From GCA-002050365 sp038235165 (GTDB taxonomy: Bacteria; Acidobacteriota; Blastocatellia; Pyrinomonadales; Pyrinomonadaceae): 64,000 nucleotides of DNA. Every line of letters begins with the position of its first letter. Position 1 is the stretch's first letter. A program made the translations under genes and the position numbers. Shown here piece after piece: positions 36,901 through 45,300 of the stretch. The stretch covers positions 62,001 through 126,000 of the forward strand of contig JBBSUG010000007.1 of assembly GCA_038235165.1 (NCBI GenBank), in the 5' to 3' direction. Under the pieces are notes generated by a model. That model was not told where the DNA came from and did not search any database. It saw only the letters and a program-made list of their open reading frames with translations.

Positions 36901-38626
36901 GATTTCGACGTGGGCATCGGCGACGGTTTCGCCAAGAGTTCTGATCGAAGGACGCGTCAACTTCACTCGCAACAAAACGGCGCAGAGATTTTCGATTGAT
37001 AATTTCGGCGGCGCACAAATTTCGCCGACACTGTTTTCAACACCGTTCGATTTTCTCAAATACGATTTCAACGGCATCAACGCGGCGATTGCGAACGGAA
37101 ATAAAACCGAAACAAATGTCAATCAATTTCAAACTAACGGTTCGGTCGTGTGGCTCTTAAACAACCATAATTTCACTTTCGGCGCAGATTATCGGCGGAT
37201 ATCGGCGGATATCGGCGCGGCTGCGCGTGAAAGAAACGTCATATTTTCGGGTATTGATTCAAGCGGAACGGCTTCGCGCATCAGCGAAATTTCACGCGCT
37301 TCGCCGCCTGCTGTGGCGATCAGCAATCTTTCGCTTTTCGGACAGGACGAATGGCGAATTTCGCCGCGTCTGAATGTCAATCTCGGTTTGCGTTGGGACG
37401 CTGATTTTGCGCCGGGTGCCGAAAATCAAGCGGTTACGTTTCAAAATGCTTCGACGGTTATCAGAAATCAAACGCATAATTTCGCTCCGCGAGTCGGTGC
37501 AGCGTTGAATGTTCTTGAAAGCGGCAAAGCCGTTGTTCGCGGCGGCGGCGGTCTTTATTTCGATTACGGCAACACGGCGGCAGGCGAAATTCTCGCCAAT
37601 TCATTTCCTTTTGCCTCCGGAAATACTGCACGAAACGCCCGATTTAACGCCGCGCCGATGAACGCGCTGAAACCGCTGCTTGTCTTTGACGACAATTTGC
37701 AAACGCCGCGAACGTGGCAGTTTTTCGGCGAATATCAACAGGAATTTTTCCGCAATCACATTTTCACGGCGACTTATACGGCGGCATTCGGGCGCAAACT
37801 TTTTCTGACGCGCACACTGCTCGATGCCGACCCGAATTATAATTTTGTCAGACGAACGAACAACGATGCGAAATCCGACTTTAATTCGCTGCAATTGCGT
37901 TTTGAACGCCGCTTCTCACAGGGATTTTCGTTCAACACCCGCTATACGCTATCGAAAACAACCGATGATGCTGCGACCGATTCGCTCCGCGAACATAATT
38001 TTATTTCGAGGGATTTAACCGCCGAACGCGGCGCGGCGGACTTTGACGTGCGGCATCAATTTAATGTTTACGCGATTTATGATTTGCCAACCTTATTTGA
38101 TGCGGGATGGAAGAAACATTTGACGCAAAATTGGTCGCTTTCTGCCTTTGCCAATGTGCGTTCGGCTTTTCCCGTCAACGTCGGATATTTCCGCGCCAAT
38201 GATTTCGGTAAAGAATTTGTCCGCGCCGATGCGGTCGTAAATGCGCCGGTTTATTTGACGGAAAGCGGTGTTCAACGCTTAAATCCGAATGCGTTTTCGA
38301 TTCTAAATGCTAATCGTCAGGGAAATTTGGAACGCCATTCGATACGCGGATTTTCTCTTTTTCAAATTGATGCGCGATTGCAGCGGAGAATTCGTCTATC
38401 CGGCGAAACGAGTCTGCAATTGTCAATCAACGCCTTTAATTTATTGAATAACACAAATTTTGCGGATGTCGGCGGCAGTCTCGGGACGCAGTTTTCGCCG
38501 ACTGATTTTCAGCCGAACAACTATTTCGGGCAACCGACTTCGACCTTCGGCAGCGGAAGTTTCACGCCGTTCTATCTTTACGGCGGTGCGCGGACGATTC
38601 AAATCTCCGCAAAATTTGTCTTTTAA
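33980..38626 (+). CDS. VIT-VWA-TonB receptor-like outer-membrane barrel fusion
   Basis: A single frame of 1548 residues. A signal peptide (residues 1-27) is followed by a VIT domain (about 35-190; ISRVTVTQVFQNPFPDTIEA, KKAQETYERAKKEG). A von Willebrand A domain (about 301-480) carries an intact MIDAS DTSGS at 307-311 and a later FMTDGQIGNE. A linker rich in Pro/Ala/Gln near 625-655 leads to a plug-like segment (TATVEVTGGTNNLDSTG, LQNLPLNGRSL at about 690) and a beta barrel of about 800 residues ending IQISAKFVF, the terminal Phe of outer-membrane proteins. GAGGTG six bases before the ATG supports this start. VIT-VWA proteins and Oar-like barrels are each common; their fusion is unusual. The VWA domain would sit in the periplasm. 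Confidence 0.88.
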   Translation: MRRNSLFVRFVGVCLLTAACAAILFAQTNKMTEGSLRVMNGENISLGLCPLKNTVVKAEISGYISRVTVTQVFQNPFPDTIEAVYTFPLPNDAAVDDMTISIGTRIVKGKIMERKKAQETYERAKKEGRVAALLEQQRPNIFTQSVANITPNAEIKVVISYVETLKYADDTYEFTFPMTIGERYIPSSADTADAVKISPKSKARPGHTISMEVKIDAGVSIENVASNTHLIETQQFSASQFVVKLKDENEIPNRDFVLKYKTAGAKMEDAILTHKDERGGFFTMILQPPDTVFPADTMPKEIVFVLDTSGSMGGFPIKKAKEAMRLTLENVNPNDTFNLITFAGDTRILFDQPVTASRENLDKAKKWLSDSDSGGGTEMMTAIKAALEPSDAQNHIRIVCFMTDGQIGNESEILAEVQKHPNARVFAFGIGDSVNHYLLDEISREGRGDVEYVGLKNDGSAAARRFYERIRNPLLTDISLEFQGIETDEVYPKLIPDLFDAKPVTVVGRYAKGGSGKVILHGKMQGQVFQREIKINFAEQNAENDVLATIWARRKIADLTRRDYTNAPKSEAAEDLQKTMTDLGLEFKIVTAFTSFVAVDDQIVTDGSAAKRIEVPVAAPNNGEETLPQGATFSSLQQPAPAVQPAPMNAGYQAAGITGVTATVEVTGGTNNLDSTGTSISTEVTTQALQNLPLNGRSLSLLYLTASGITQPTNRRSQIQQGLFSSNGQRPTSNVFTVDGLSANTAAFADQTSLAGSLGALPHLTASGGTNSLSLLDATAEVTVKTIGSAKEQRTAGATVNFTSVGGNNTFHGSAFETFGNEKLNANDFFANSRGLSCPASRLNQFGGTLGGFIVKNKAWFFGGYEGLRLRQSSFAISEVPDDVARQNASPEFRSILNTFPIANGLVNSNGLAEFSASYTNPTVNNIFNVRVDFQPTDSIHIGSRYNFADSNAARRGNDFSLNTQQKLGVQTNSISTWASATVSPRVLIEGRVNFTRNKTAQRFSIDNFGGAQISPTLFSTPFDFLKYDFNGINAAIANGNKTETNVNQFQTNGSVVWLLNNHNFTFGADYRRISADIGAAARERNVIFSGIDSSGTASRISEISRASPPAVAISNLSLFGQDEWRISPRLNVNLGLRWDADFAPGAENQAVTFQNASTVIRNQTHNFAPRVGAALNVLESGKAVVRGGGGLYFDYGNTAAGEILANSFPFASGNTARNARFNAAPMNALKPLLVFDDNLQTPRTWQFFGEYQQEFFRNHIFTATYTAAFGRKLFLTRTLLDADPNYNFVRRTNNDAKSDFNSLQLRFERRFSQGFSFNTRYTLSKTTDDAATDSLREHNFISRDLTAERGAADFDVRHQFNVYAIYDLPTLFDAGWKKHLTQNWSLSAFANVRSAFPVNVGYFRANDFGKEFVRADAVVNAPVYLTESGVQRLNPNAFSILNANRQGNLERHSIRGFSLFQIDARLQRRIRLSGETSLQLSINAFNLLNNTNFADVGGSLGTQFSPTDFQPNNYFGQPTSTFGSGSFTPFYLYGGARTIQISAKFVF

Positions 38627-38631
38627 GAAAA

Positions 38632-38711
38632 TTAGCCACGAACAAATACGAAAAGGATACGAATTTAAATCATTTATATTTTTGTGTTCTTTCGTGTTTG
38701 TTCGTGGCTAA
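38632..38711. repeat. Palindromic repeat between convergent genes (AGCCACGAACAAA family, copy 2)
   Basis: Arms of 22 bases at 38632-38653 and 38690-38711 pair with one mismatch (left arm begins TTAGCCACGAACAAATACGA). The element sits between the fusion-protein stop and the converging epimerase stop and may terminate both. It is homologous to the element at 30919-30993. Confidence 0.75.
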
Positions 38712-38714
38712 AAA

Positions 38715-39755
38715 CTATCTAAAAACGCCGTCGCCCAAGAAATTTTCACGCAGATATTTAATTGTTTCCTGCAAAGTTTCTTGCGGATCGCGCGTCGTGA
38801 AATTTAATTCTTCTTCGGCTTTACTTGAGTCGAAATACCAGAAATACTCGCCCATTTCGACTTCCGAGGCTTCAAACGGCGCGGCTTTATTAAAATTTTT
38901 GTAAAGCGACGAAATAAAACTCGAACCCGCGACGGCAATTGATTTCGGGATTTTGAGCATCGGTGCGGAAACGCCCGAAAGCCTTTCGAGCCGCGCAAAA
39001 AATTCGGCGACCGTCCAGTTTGCCGCTCCCAACAAATATCTTTCGCCGTGTCTGCCCTTGTCTAAGGCGTTGACAAATGCCGCCGCCGCGTCCGCCGTGT
39101 CCACAAAACTCATTCCGCCCGACGGCGTGTACGGGAATTTTCGCGCCATAAAATCAAGCACGATTTTTGTCGAACTCAAACGCTCATCGCCCGTCCCTAA
39201 AAGCAACGACGGGTTCAAAATAACGAGCCGTTCGCCCTTGTCTGAAAACGCCCGCAGAGCTGTTTTTTCCTGATAGTATTTTGAAGCGTAATAAGCCCAT
39301 TTCGTCAAAATCTCGACCGGCTGCGGATAAGTTTCGTCCAGTATTTCAGGCGTGTCCGAAATCGCCGATGTGCCGGAAGAAGACGCGAGTATAAAATTTT
39401 TAACCTCATTTTCCTTCGCCGCATCGCATAAAAGGCGAGTGCCTTCGACGTGCAGTTTGTTCATCTGCGCCGCACCGTCGTAATCGAAACTCACTTTGCC
39501 AGCGAGATGATAAATCGCCTCACAATCTTTCGTCGCACCGGCAACATCTTCAAGATTTGTGACGGAACCGGCGAACGCTTCAACGCCGGAATCGGTCATC
39601 CATTCGGGAACGGACGAAGCCATCACGCGCAGATTTTTCGCTCCTGCATCCAAAAATTGACGGACGAGATGCGTTCCGAGAAAACCCGTGCCGCCGGTAA
39701 TTAAAATTTTCTTGGCGGCTTTTTTCGCCGGTGTTTTTGTTTTTTTCTCTGCCAT
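38715..39755 (-). CDS. NAD-dependent epimerase/dehydratase (extended SDR)
   Basis: A 346-residue extended SDR with a basic Lys/Ala-rich N-terminal tail (AEKKTKTPAKKAAKK) and then ILITGGTGFLGTHLVRQFL, the NAD(P)-binding motif. The catalytic YxxxK is YASKYYQEK, with Ser in LASSSGTSA upstream. The substrate region resembles dihydroflavonol reductase/HpnA-type enzymes (NPSLLLGTGD, YLLGAANWTVAEFF). The product is unknown; a role in lipid or isoprenoid modification is possible given the lipid genes that follow (inference). It converges on the VIT-VWA fusion gene. Confidence 0.87.
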   Translation of the reverse strand: MAEKKTKTPAKKAAKKILITGGTGFLGTHLVRQFLDAGAKNLRVMASSVPEWMTDSGVEAFAGSVTNLEDVAGATKDCEAIYHLAGKVSFDYDGAAQMNKLHVEGTRLLCDAAKENEVKNFILASSSGTSAISDTPEILDETYPQPVEILTKWAYYASKYYQEKTALRAFSDKGERLVILNPSLLLGTGDERLSSTKIVLDFMARKFPYTPSGGMSFVDTADAAAAFVNALDKGRHGERYLLGAANWTVAEFFARLERLSGVSAPMLKIPKSIAVAGSSFISSLYKNFNKAAPFEASEVEMGEYFWYFDSSKAEEELNFTTRDPQETLQETIKYLRENFLGDGVFR

Positions 39756-39758
39756 TTT

Positions 39759-40079
39759 TTATGGTGCAAAAAATTCCTGTAATTTTGCCAAAACTTTCGC
39801 CTGTGTTTCCTCGTCAATGTCGCCCAGATTTCTCCCTAAGCGCATTCTGTCAACTGCGCGAATTTGGTCGAGAACGACAAAACCGCTTTTCCCCTCAAAT
39901 TCGCAGGCGATCCGTGACGGCGAGTTCCGGCTTTTGGTCGTCATCGGCGCGATAATTGCGGTTTTTACACTCCGATTCATTTCGTCGGGCGAAATTATGA
40001 GGCATGGACGGCGTTTTTGTATTTCTACGCCGACGGTCGGATTAAGATCGGTCAGATAAACCTCGAATCTTTTTACCAT
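39759..40079 (-). CDS. MazF/PemK-family toxin (endoribonuclease)
   Basis: A 106-residue toxin beginning MVKRFEVYLTDLNPTVGVEI and KRRPCLIISPDEMN, the MazF/PemK start. It continues with APMTTKSRNSPSRIAC and VVLDQIRAVDRMRL, which contain the catalytic Arg/Thr pattern and the family's DQIR(T/A)VD. These toxins cut mRNA at short sequences. The second ATG (40079) is chosen because GAGGA lies nine bases upstream; the first ATG (40085) leaves only three. It overlaps the antitoxin 3' end by 7 bases, the usual translational coupling. Confidence 0.93.
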   Translation of the reverse strand: MVKRFEVYLTDLNPTVGVEIQKRRPCLIISPDEMNRSVKTAIIAPMTTKSRNSPSRIACEFEGKSGFVVLDQIRAVDRMRLGRNLGDIDEETQAKVLAKLQEFFAP

Positions 40080-40327
40080 TCCCATTCTTCCTCATCAAAA
40101 CTGTTCGTGAGGTTTTCGCCGAAAAGTTCTTCATCTTCTCCGTCTTCGGCTAACGCCTTTTCAAATATTTCGCTCCAACCTTCGTGCGGTTTACGCGCCG
40201 GTTTGATAACAATGCTTTCGCCGCAAACTTCGAGTTCGACTTCGCCGCTTAACCTGCTTTGCTCAAGCAGAATCTTCGGGATTCTCACGCCCTGCGAATT
40301 TCCGATGGCGACAATATTCGTTTTCAT
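40073..40327 (-). CDS. AbrB/MazE-type antitoxin
   Basis: An 84-residue protein with an N-terminal SpoVT/AbrB swapped-hairpin DNA-binding domain (TNIVAIGNSQGVRIPKILLE) and an acidic C-terminal tail (EDGEDEELFGENL, DEEEWEW) that would bind and neutralise the MazF-type toxin. It precedes the toxin gene, as is normal for this system, and is expected to autoregulate the operon. Confidence 0.92.
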   Translation of the reverse strand: MKTNIVAIGNSQGVRIPKILLEQSRLSGEVELEVCGESIVIKPARKPHEGWSEIFEKALAEDGEDEELFGENLTNSFDEEEWEW

Positions 40328-40637
40328 ATCTACAATGTAATTACATCAAATAATTTTGTCAAGATTTCCCGTTATTTCCAAGTCTTCCGAATCGGATGCG
40401 CTTCGGTGTTGAAAACGAATTCGAGTGTTTTCGTCAATTCACGACTCCTTCTAACTTCTTTTTGGATTATTTTGATCGAAGATTTTGATTTTAGACTTTA
40501 TCAGATGACGTGAAATTATTGAATTTAGGTCTTCAAAAAACCCGTTTGTTCTGGGATTCGAGATACTTTTATAAAAAAACACGGCGAAAATAAATCTTTA
40601 TTTTCGCCGTGTTTTTTGTAAAATCATAGAACTGACC
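40328..40637. other. Intergenic region without a convincing gene
   Basis: About 310 bases between the MazE-type gene and the desaturase. It contains the strong terminator at 40574-40617. On the minus strand near 40455-40375 there is a short frame preceded by GGAG that encodes LEFVFNTEAHPIRKTWK before a stop; it is too short to call and could be a gene remnant. Nothing else was seen. Confidence 0.5.
40574..40617 (-). terminator. Strong Rho-independent terminator of the desaturase gene
   Basis: A perfect 21-base inverted repeat (40574-40594 with 40597-40617) built around ACACGGCGAAAATAAA, with a tiny loop and a T-run on both strands. It begins 20 bases beyond the desaturase stop codon and can act in both directions. 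Confidence 0.92.
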
Positions 40638-41474
40638 TTACTCCTTTTCGAGTTCAAAAGCGTGAACTTTCGTCGCCAATCCGATTTTTTCTAAAAATTT
40701 GATTTGCAGCCAGTTGATGTCAACTTCTTTCCAAGTCAAACCGTGACGCGCTGAACGCGGGTGCGCGTGATGATTGTTGTGCCAGCCTTCGCCCCAAGTC
40801 AGCGCGGCGATCAGACCGTTGTTGCGTGAATCGTCGTGCGTTTCAAAACGGCGCGTTCCCCAGATGTGAGTTGCGGAATTGACGAGAAACGTCATATGCC
40901 AGCCGAACACCTGCCGCAGAAAAATCCCCCACAAGACCATTGACCAGCCGCCGAGAAAATACAGCACGACACCGGCGATCAATGTCGTCACAAAAAAGTA
41001 TTTCGAGATAAAAACGAGAAACTTGTCCTTGAGCAAATCCGGCGCGTAGCGTCTGATGGTCGCGTCGTCGTGCGTCAGTGCAGTGCCGCGCATCAGCCAG
41101 CCGATGTGCGCCCAAAACGTCCCGTCACGCGGCGAATGCGGATCGTTTTCGGTTTCAGTGTAAGCGTGATGAATGCGGTGCGTCGTCACCCATTGAATCG
41201 GTCCCGATTGCAGCGCAAGCGTTCCGCAGACGGCTAAAAAATACTCGACCGCTTTCGGCGTTTTAAATCCGCCGTGCGTCAACAGCCGATGATAACCCAA
41301 ACCAATTCCCAAACTTCCTGTTAACCACCAGATAACCGCCGCCGCCAGCAGATTCTGCCAGCTGAAAGTAAAAAAAGCACCAATCGCCAAAATGTGAAAC
41401 CCGATGATGACAATTGATGTGTCCCATTGAATACCCTTTGTGTTTGCCCGTTCTAATCCGATAATATTTTGCAA
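40638..41474 (-). CDS. Fatty acyl desaturase (delta-9 type)
   Basis: A 278-residue membrane di-iron enzyme with the three histidine boxes of acyl-CoA/acyl-lipid delta-9 desaturases: GYHRLLTHGGF, HRIHHAYTE and HNNHHAHPRS. Hydrophobic segments surround them (about four membrane helices). It introduces a double bond into saturated acyl chains. The gene is monocistronic with its own terminator. Its position next to the lipid megaenzyme suggests a common role in membrane lipid make-up (inference). Confidence 0.94.
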   Translation of the reverse strand: MQNIIGLERANTKGIQWDTSIVIIGFHILAIGAFFTFSWQNLLAAAVIWWLTGSLGIGLGYHRLLTHGGFKTPKAVEYFLAVCGTLALQSGPIQWVTTHRIHHAYTETENDPHSPRDGTFWAHIGWLMRGTALTHDDATIRRYAPDLLKDKFLVFISKYFFVTTLIAGVVLYFLGGWSMVLWGIFLRQVFGWHMTFLVNSATHIWGTRRFETHDDSRNNGLIAALTWGEGWHNNHHAHPRSARHGLTWKEVDINWLQIKFLEKIGLATKVHAFELEKE

Positions 41475-41642
41475 AATATAAAACCCCTTTTGATCTACAA
41501 AAATAAAATGACCGTAAACGCTTTCGATTTACGGTTTCGTTAGATGTAAGTTATACCTTATTTTCGGTCGCTCAAATGTAAGAGTTTCGTAATAAGTGAA
41601 ATTTTGAACCCGGCTTACTGCCTATTCACCAATTGCAGATTC

Positions 41643-41726
41643 TTATTTGCGAGTTTTACGCCGTTTGGCTTTCTGTTTTTTGCAGATGGCGGCGACATCA
41701 AATTTGTCGGGTTTATTGTCGCGCAT
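41643..41726 (-). pseudogene. Orphan duplicate of the lipid megaenzyme's C-terminal tail
   Basis: Read on the minus strand this encodes 27 residues then TAA. Without gaps, 22 of 27 match residues 1439-1465 of the megaenzyme (shared MRDNK, DKFDVAA and RRKTRK). It lies immediately after the VapC stop codon, so the VapBC pair is bracketed by this fragment and the intact gene. It has no start signal and is not expected to be expressed as such. Confidence 0.85.
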
Positions 41727-41743
41727 TCTACAATTCTCTTTTG

Positions 41744-42130
41744 CTACTTTAAATATGGAACATTGTACTCTTGGATTTTTGCGTCAACCGTCACGATTGT
41801 TAAATTGTTTGCCAGTGCCTGACAAATCAAAATTTGGTCAAACGGATCACGGTGTAAAGCGGGCAAATTTACTAATTCTTTAACCGAGTTTTCGTGCAGT
41901 GGAAGGCTTTTTATCTGATGGCGGCGGCGTTCGTTCGGAACATAAACTTCAGGTGACTGCGGCAGTGGAAGTTTGCCGAGATTGTATTTGACGATCATTT
42001 CCCAGAGCGACGCGACGCTTAAAAACACTTCGTTATTCGGCTCACGAATTACGTCGCGGAAAAGCGCGGACAAACGCGCATCGGCGGTGATATACCAGAG
42101 GAAAATATGCGTGTCCAAAAGCAGTTTCAT
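41744..42130 (-). CDS. VapC-type PIN-domain toxin
   Basis: A 128-residue PIN ribonuclease. The acidic metal site is built from Asp6 in MKLLLDTHIFLW, Glu in SLWEMIVKY, Asp in RDPFDQILICQA and the final VTVDAKI. The pattern LDTHxxLW and HRDPFDRxL is typical of VapC toxins of the YPL-type cluster. The ATG at 42130 shares its first base with the antitoxin stop (TGATG), so translation is coupled. The pair sits between the lipid megaenzyme gene and a fragment duplicating that gene's end. Confidence 0.92.
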   Translation of the reverse strand: MKLLLDTHIFLWYITADARLSALFRDVIREPNNEVFLSVASLWEMIVKYNLGKLPLPQSPEVYVPNERRRHQIKSLPLHENSVKELVNLPALHRDPFDQILICQALANNLTIVTVDAKIQEYNVPYLK

Positions 42131-42360
42131 CAATTTTCAAAATCCGCCAAAACGTCTTCAGGCAAAGGTGCGTCAAAATCTTCGGGAACGGTAAATGTGT
42201 CTGCGCTCAAACCAAACGGGCGCATCGCATTCACGTCGGTTTCGCCGTCCAAAATCGTCACAATTACGCTGACCGATTCTTTATTTTTTGCTTCTTCGGG
42301 AACTTCGCCGTTCCATTCGAGTTGATTTCCGTTCAATGTCGCTTTGTATGTTTGAAGCAT
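42130..42360 (-). CDS. Antitoxin partner of the VapC-type toxin
   Basis: A 76-residue protein with YKATLNGNQLEWNG near the N-terminus and an acidic C-terminal half (GETDVNAMRPFGLSADTF, PEDFDAPLPEDVLADFEN). The FxxPLPxDxL tail is a common VapC-binding segment. No clear AbrB or ribbon-helix-helix domain is visible, so the antitoxin class is left open. The ATG at 42360 is used because AGGTG lies seven bases upstream; an in-frame GTG nine bases earlier is inside that site. Confidence 0.85.
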   Translation of the reverse strand: MLQTYKATLNGNQLEWNGEVPEEAKNKESVSVIVTILDGETDVNAMRPFGLSADTFTVPEDFDAPLPEDVLADFEN

Positions 42361-42396
42361 AAATTTCACCTTTCCTTAATGATTTTACAACATTTT

Positions 42397-45300
42397 CTAC
42401 TCTTCAATCACCGGTTCCTGCTTGCGAGTTTTGCGGCGTTCGGCTTTCCATTTTTTGCGAACTGCCGCGACATCGAATTTATCGCGCTTGTTGTCGCGCA
42501 TATTTTCGATTTCAAACTGCACTCTGGCGGCGATTAATCTGTATGCTTCGGTGTTCGGAACTCCTTTGGTCATTTCGGCGAGTTCTTCGTATTCCAGAAA
42601 TCTGCCGACTTTTGCGCCGACTTTTGCGCCGAGACTTTTTTGCGCGGGAATCGTCATTCCTTTCGGGAAGGCTTCGAAAGTTCCCCAGATGTAGATCGGC
42701 AGGATGCCGATTTTTTCGTTGAGCGCGAGATAGCCGATGATCGGTTTGAATTCGTGGATTTCGCCGTCCAAAGTGCGTGTACCTTCGGGGAAAATCAAAG
42801 TGTTGTAGCCTTCTTTTAAAATTTCCGTGACGTGGCGCAGAGATTGGCGCAGACTTCCCGTGCGTTCAATCGGAATGAGCGTCGTGAAGTTGTTCATATA
42901 GGCGCGTTTGTATTTCGTGTCGAACCAATAATCGGCGGCGGCGACGGCGACGGTTTGTTCGGCGACATCTTTGCCGAGGGCTTTTTTGACCAATCCGGTG
43001 TCAATGTGCGAAGCGTGGTTCGGCGCGACGATGAAATTAGTATGTTGCGGAACATTCGCTTCACCTTCGATTACAGTGTTTAGAACATTGTCATAAATTC
43101 TGTCCTGCGCGAAATCAATAATCTGATTTCCGACGCGGCGGACGATTGACGGGATGAAAATTTCATCTTCTTTGCGCTCTTCCTGTTTCGGCTCGTCAAC
43201 CAGTTTTTTGCGTTTATCAACCCGCTGCACCGCCGTCAAAAGTTCGCGCACCGTTTGCACTTCGTTGAGCGTGTCGGGCGAAATTACGCGACCGCCAGCA
43301 TCTTCAACTGCCGCTTGGAGTTCAACGAACATCAATGAATCAAAGCCTAAATCGGCGAGTTTGTCTTCCAAAACAATTTCCGACAGCGGACGGTTGGAAA
43401 CCGACGCGACGACTTTGCGAATCCACAAAGCGGTGTCATCACCTTTGGAATCGGCGACGACTTTTGTTTTATTTTTCGATTTCGCTTCAAGATTGACGAT
43501 CAGTTCGACGACTTCCGGGCGTTTGACTTTGCGCGTCGCCGTTCTGGGAAGTTCAAACGGCGTTAAGTGCAGATTTTTGACGCGCTTGAAAAACGGCAGA
43601 CCAGCGGAAATTTCGCGGAAATGTTCTTCGACGCGCTTGTTTGCGTCCGCACGGGAAAGCGCAATATCGTATTCGTAGTCCGGCACGACGAGCGCGGAAA
43701 TTCGTTCACCGCCATCCGCGTCCGGCAGACCGACGATTGACAACTCTTTGATAAACGGCGACTTGCCATATAAATCTTCGATCTCGTCGGGGTAAATGTT
43801 TTTCCCGTTTGAATCAATAATGACATCTTTTGAACGCCCGACGATATACAAATTCCCGTCGTCGTCGAGTCTGCCCAAATCGCCGGTTTTCAGCCAGCGA
43901 TCCTGCAAAACGGCTTCGGTCGCTTCGTCGTTGTTGAAATAGCCGAGCATCACATTTTGCCCGCGAGCAAGAACTTCGCCGACACCGTTTTCGTCGGGCT
44001 GGTCAATTTTGACTTCGACACCCGGAAGCGGTTTGCCGACACTGCCGCGAATCAATTTATTTTCCGGTCTGGTGACGGTCAAAACCGGCGAAGATTCGGT
44101 CAAACCGTAACCTTCTAAGACGGTAAAACCGAGTCCGTGCAAATCGCGCTGAACTTTTTCGGACAACGCCGAACCGCCCGAAATCAGATAACGCATTCGC
44201 CCGCCCATTCCCTGATGAATCGGGAAAAAGATGATCGGACCGAGGTTAAAAAAAGTATTATCGCGCAGCCAAGCGTTAAACTCGATGACGTTATCGGCGA
44301 GATCGGCGAACCAATCGCCGCGATCACGAAGCCGCGTTTTGATGCGCCGGTGGAGCATTTCCCAGAGCGCGGGAACGCCGACCATTCCCGTCACGTGATT
44401 GTTTTCAATGGCGCGGGCAAGTTCTTCGCCGCTCAGTTCGTTCAAATAAGTAATCTGTGTGCCGTTGGAAAACGGAGTCAGAAACCCGGCGGAAAACTCG
44501 AAAGTATGGTGCATCGGCAGCACCGACAAAACGCCGTCCGTGATGTCCATATCGAGAACCGACGAGAGCATCGAAATCATATTGACGAAATTTTTGTGCG
44601 ACAGCATCACGGCTTTCGGCGTGCCGGTCGTCCCCGATGTGAAAATCAGCGACGCGACCGAATTCGACAGAATTTTATGCGGCAAAAGCGCATTGCGCCG
44701 TGCTTCTTCGATTTCATCCTGAATCTCGAAAACTTCCGTAAAAGTGAACACCTCTAAACTCAAATTTGCCGCTTGCAGACGCTCGGCTAAATCAGGATTT
44801 TCGTCAGCGAGTTTCGGTGAAATCATAATTGCCGATGCTTCACCGGCTTTCGCAAACGCGATTATTTCATCAATCGAACTCGCCGGATCAATCGGAATCG
44901 CCGTCGCGCCCGCCTTTAAAATGCCGAAATACGAAATTCCCCATTCGGGCATATTGTTCGAGAAAAGAATCACGCGGTCGTTGTGTTTGATGTTGTTTTC
45001 CGCCAAATATCCGGCGGCACGATACGTTAATTCTTTGACATCTTCGTAGGTATATTGCTCTTTTTTCCCGTCACGTTCGATCTTCATCGCCACGCGCGTC
45101 GGAAATCGTTTGACCGACGTGTCGAACAAATCGAGCAAATCGTTGTAGGTGTAATAGCGTTTTTCAACTTTTTTGAGGTCTTCTTCAAGCTGCGGCAAAA
45201 CCCATTTTCGCATTCCCGGAAAATGAACTTTGAGCCAATAATCATACCAATCCAATTTTTCTGGATACCACGGCAACAGATTTTTCTCTTTTTCCTTGAC

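Noticed and set aside
40375..40455. Short peptide gene with GGAG upstream between MazE-type gene and desaturase
   Set aside because: About 20 codons, no recognisable protein pattern; probably a remnant.
44137..44757. Long open frame opposite the lipid megaenzyme
   Set aside because: Antisense shadow of the AMP-binding domain; no domain or ribosome binding site.
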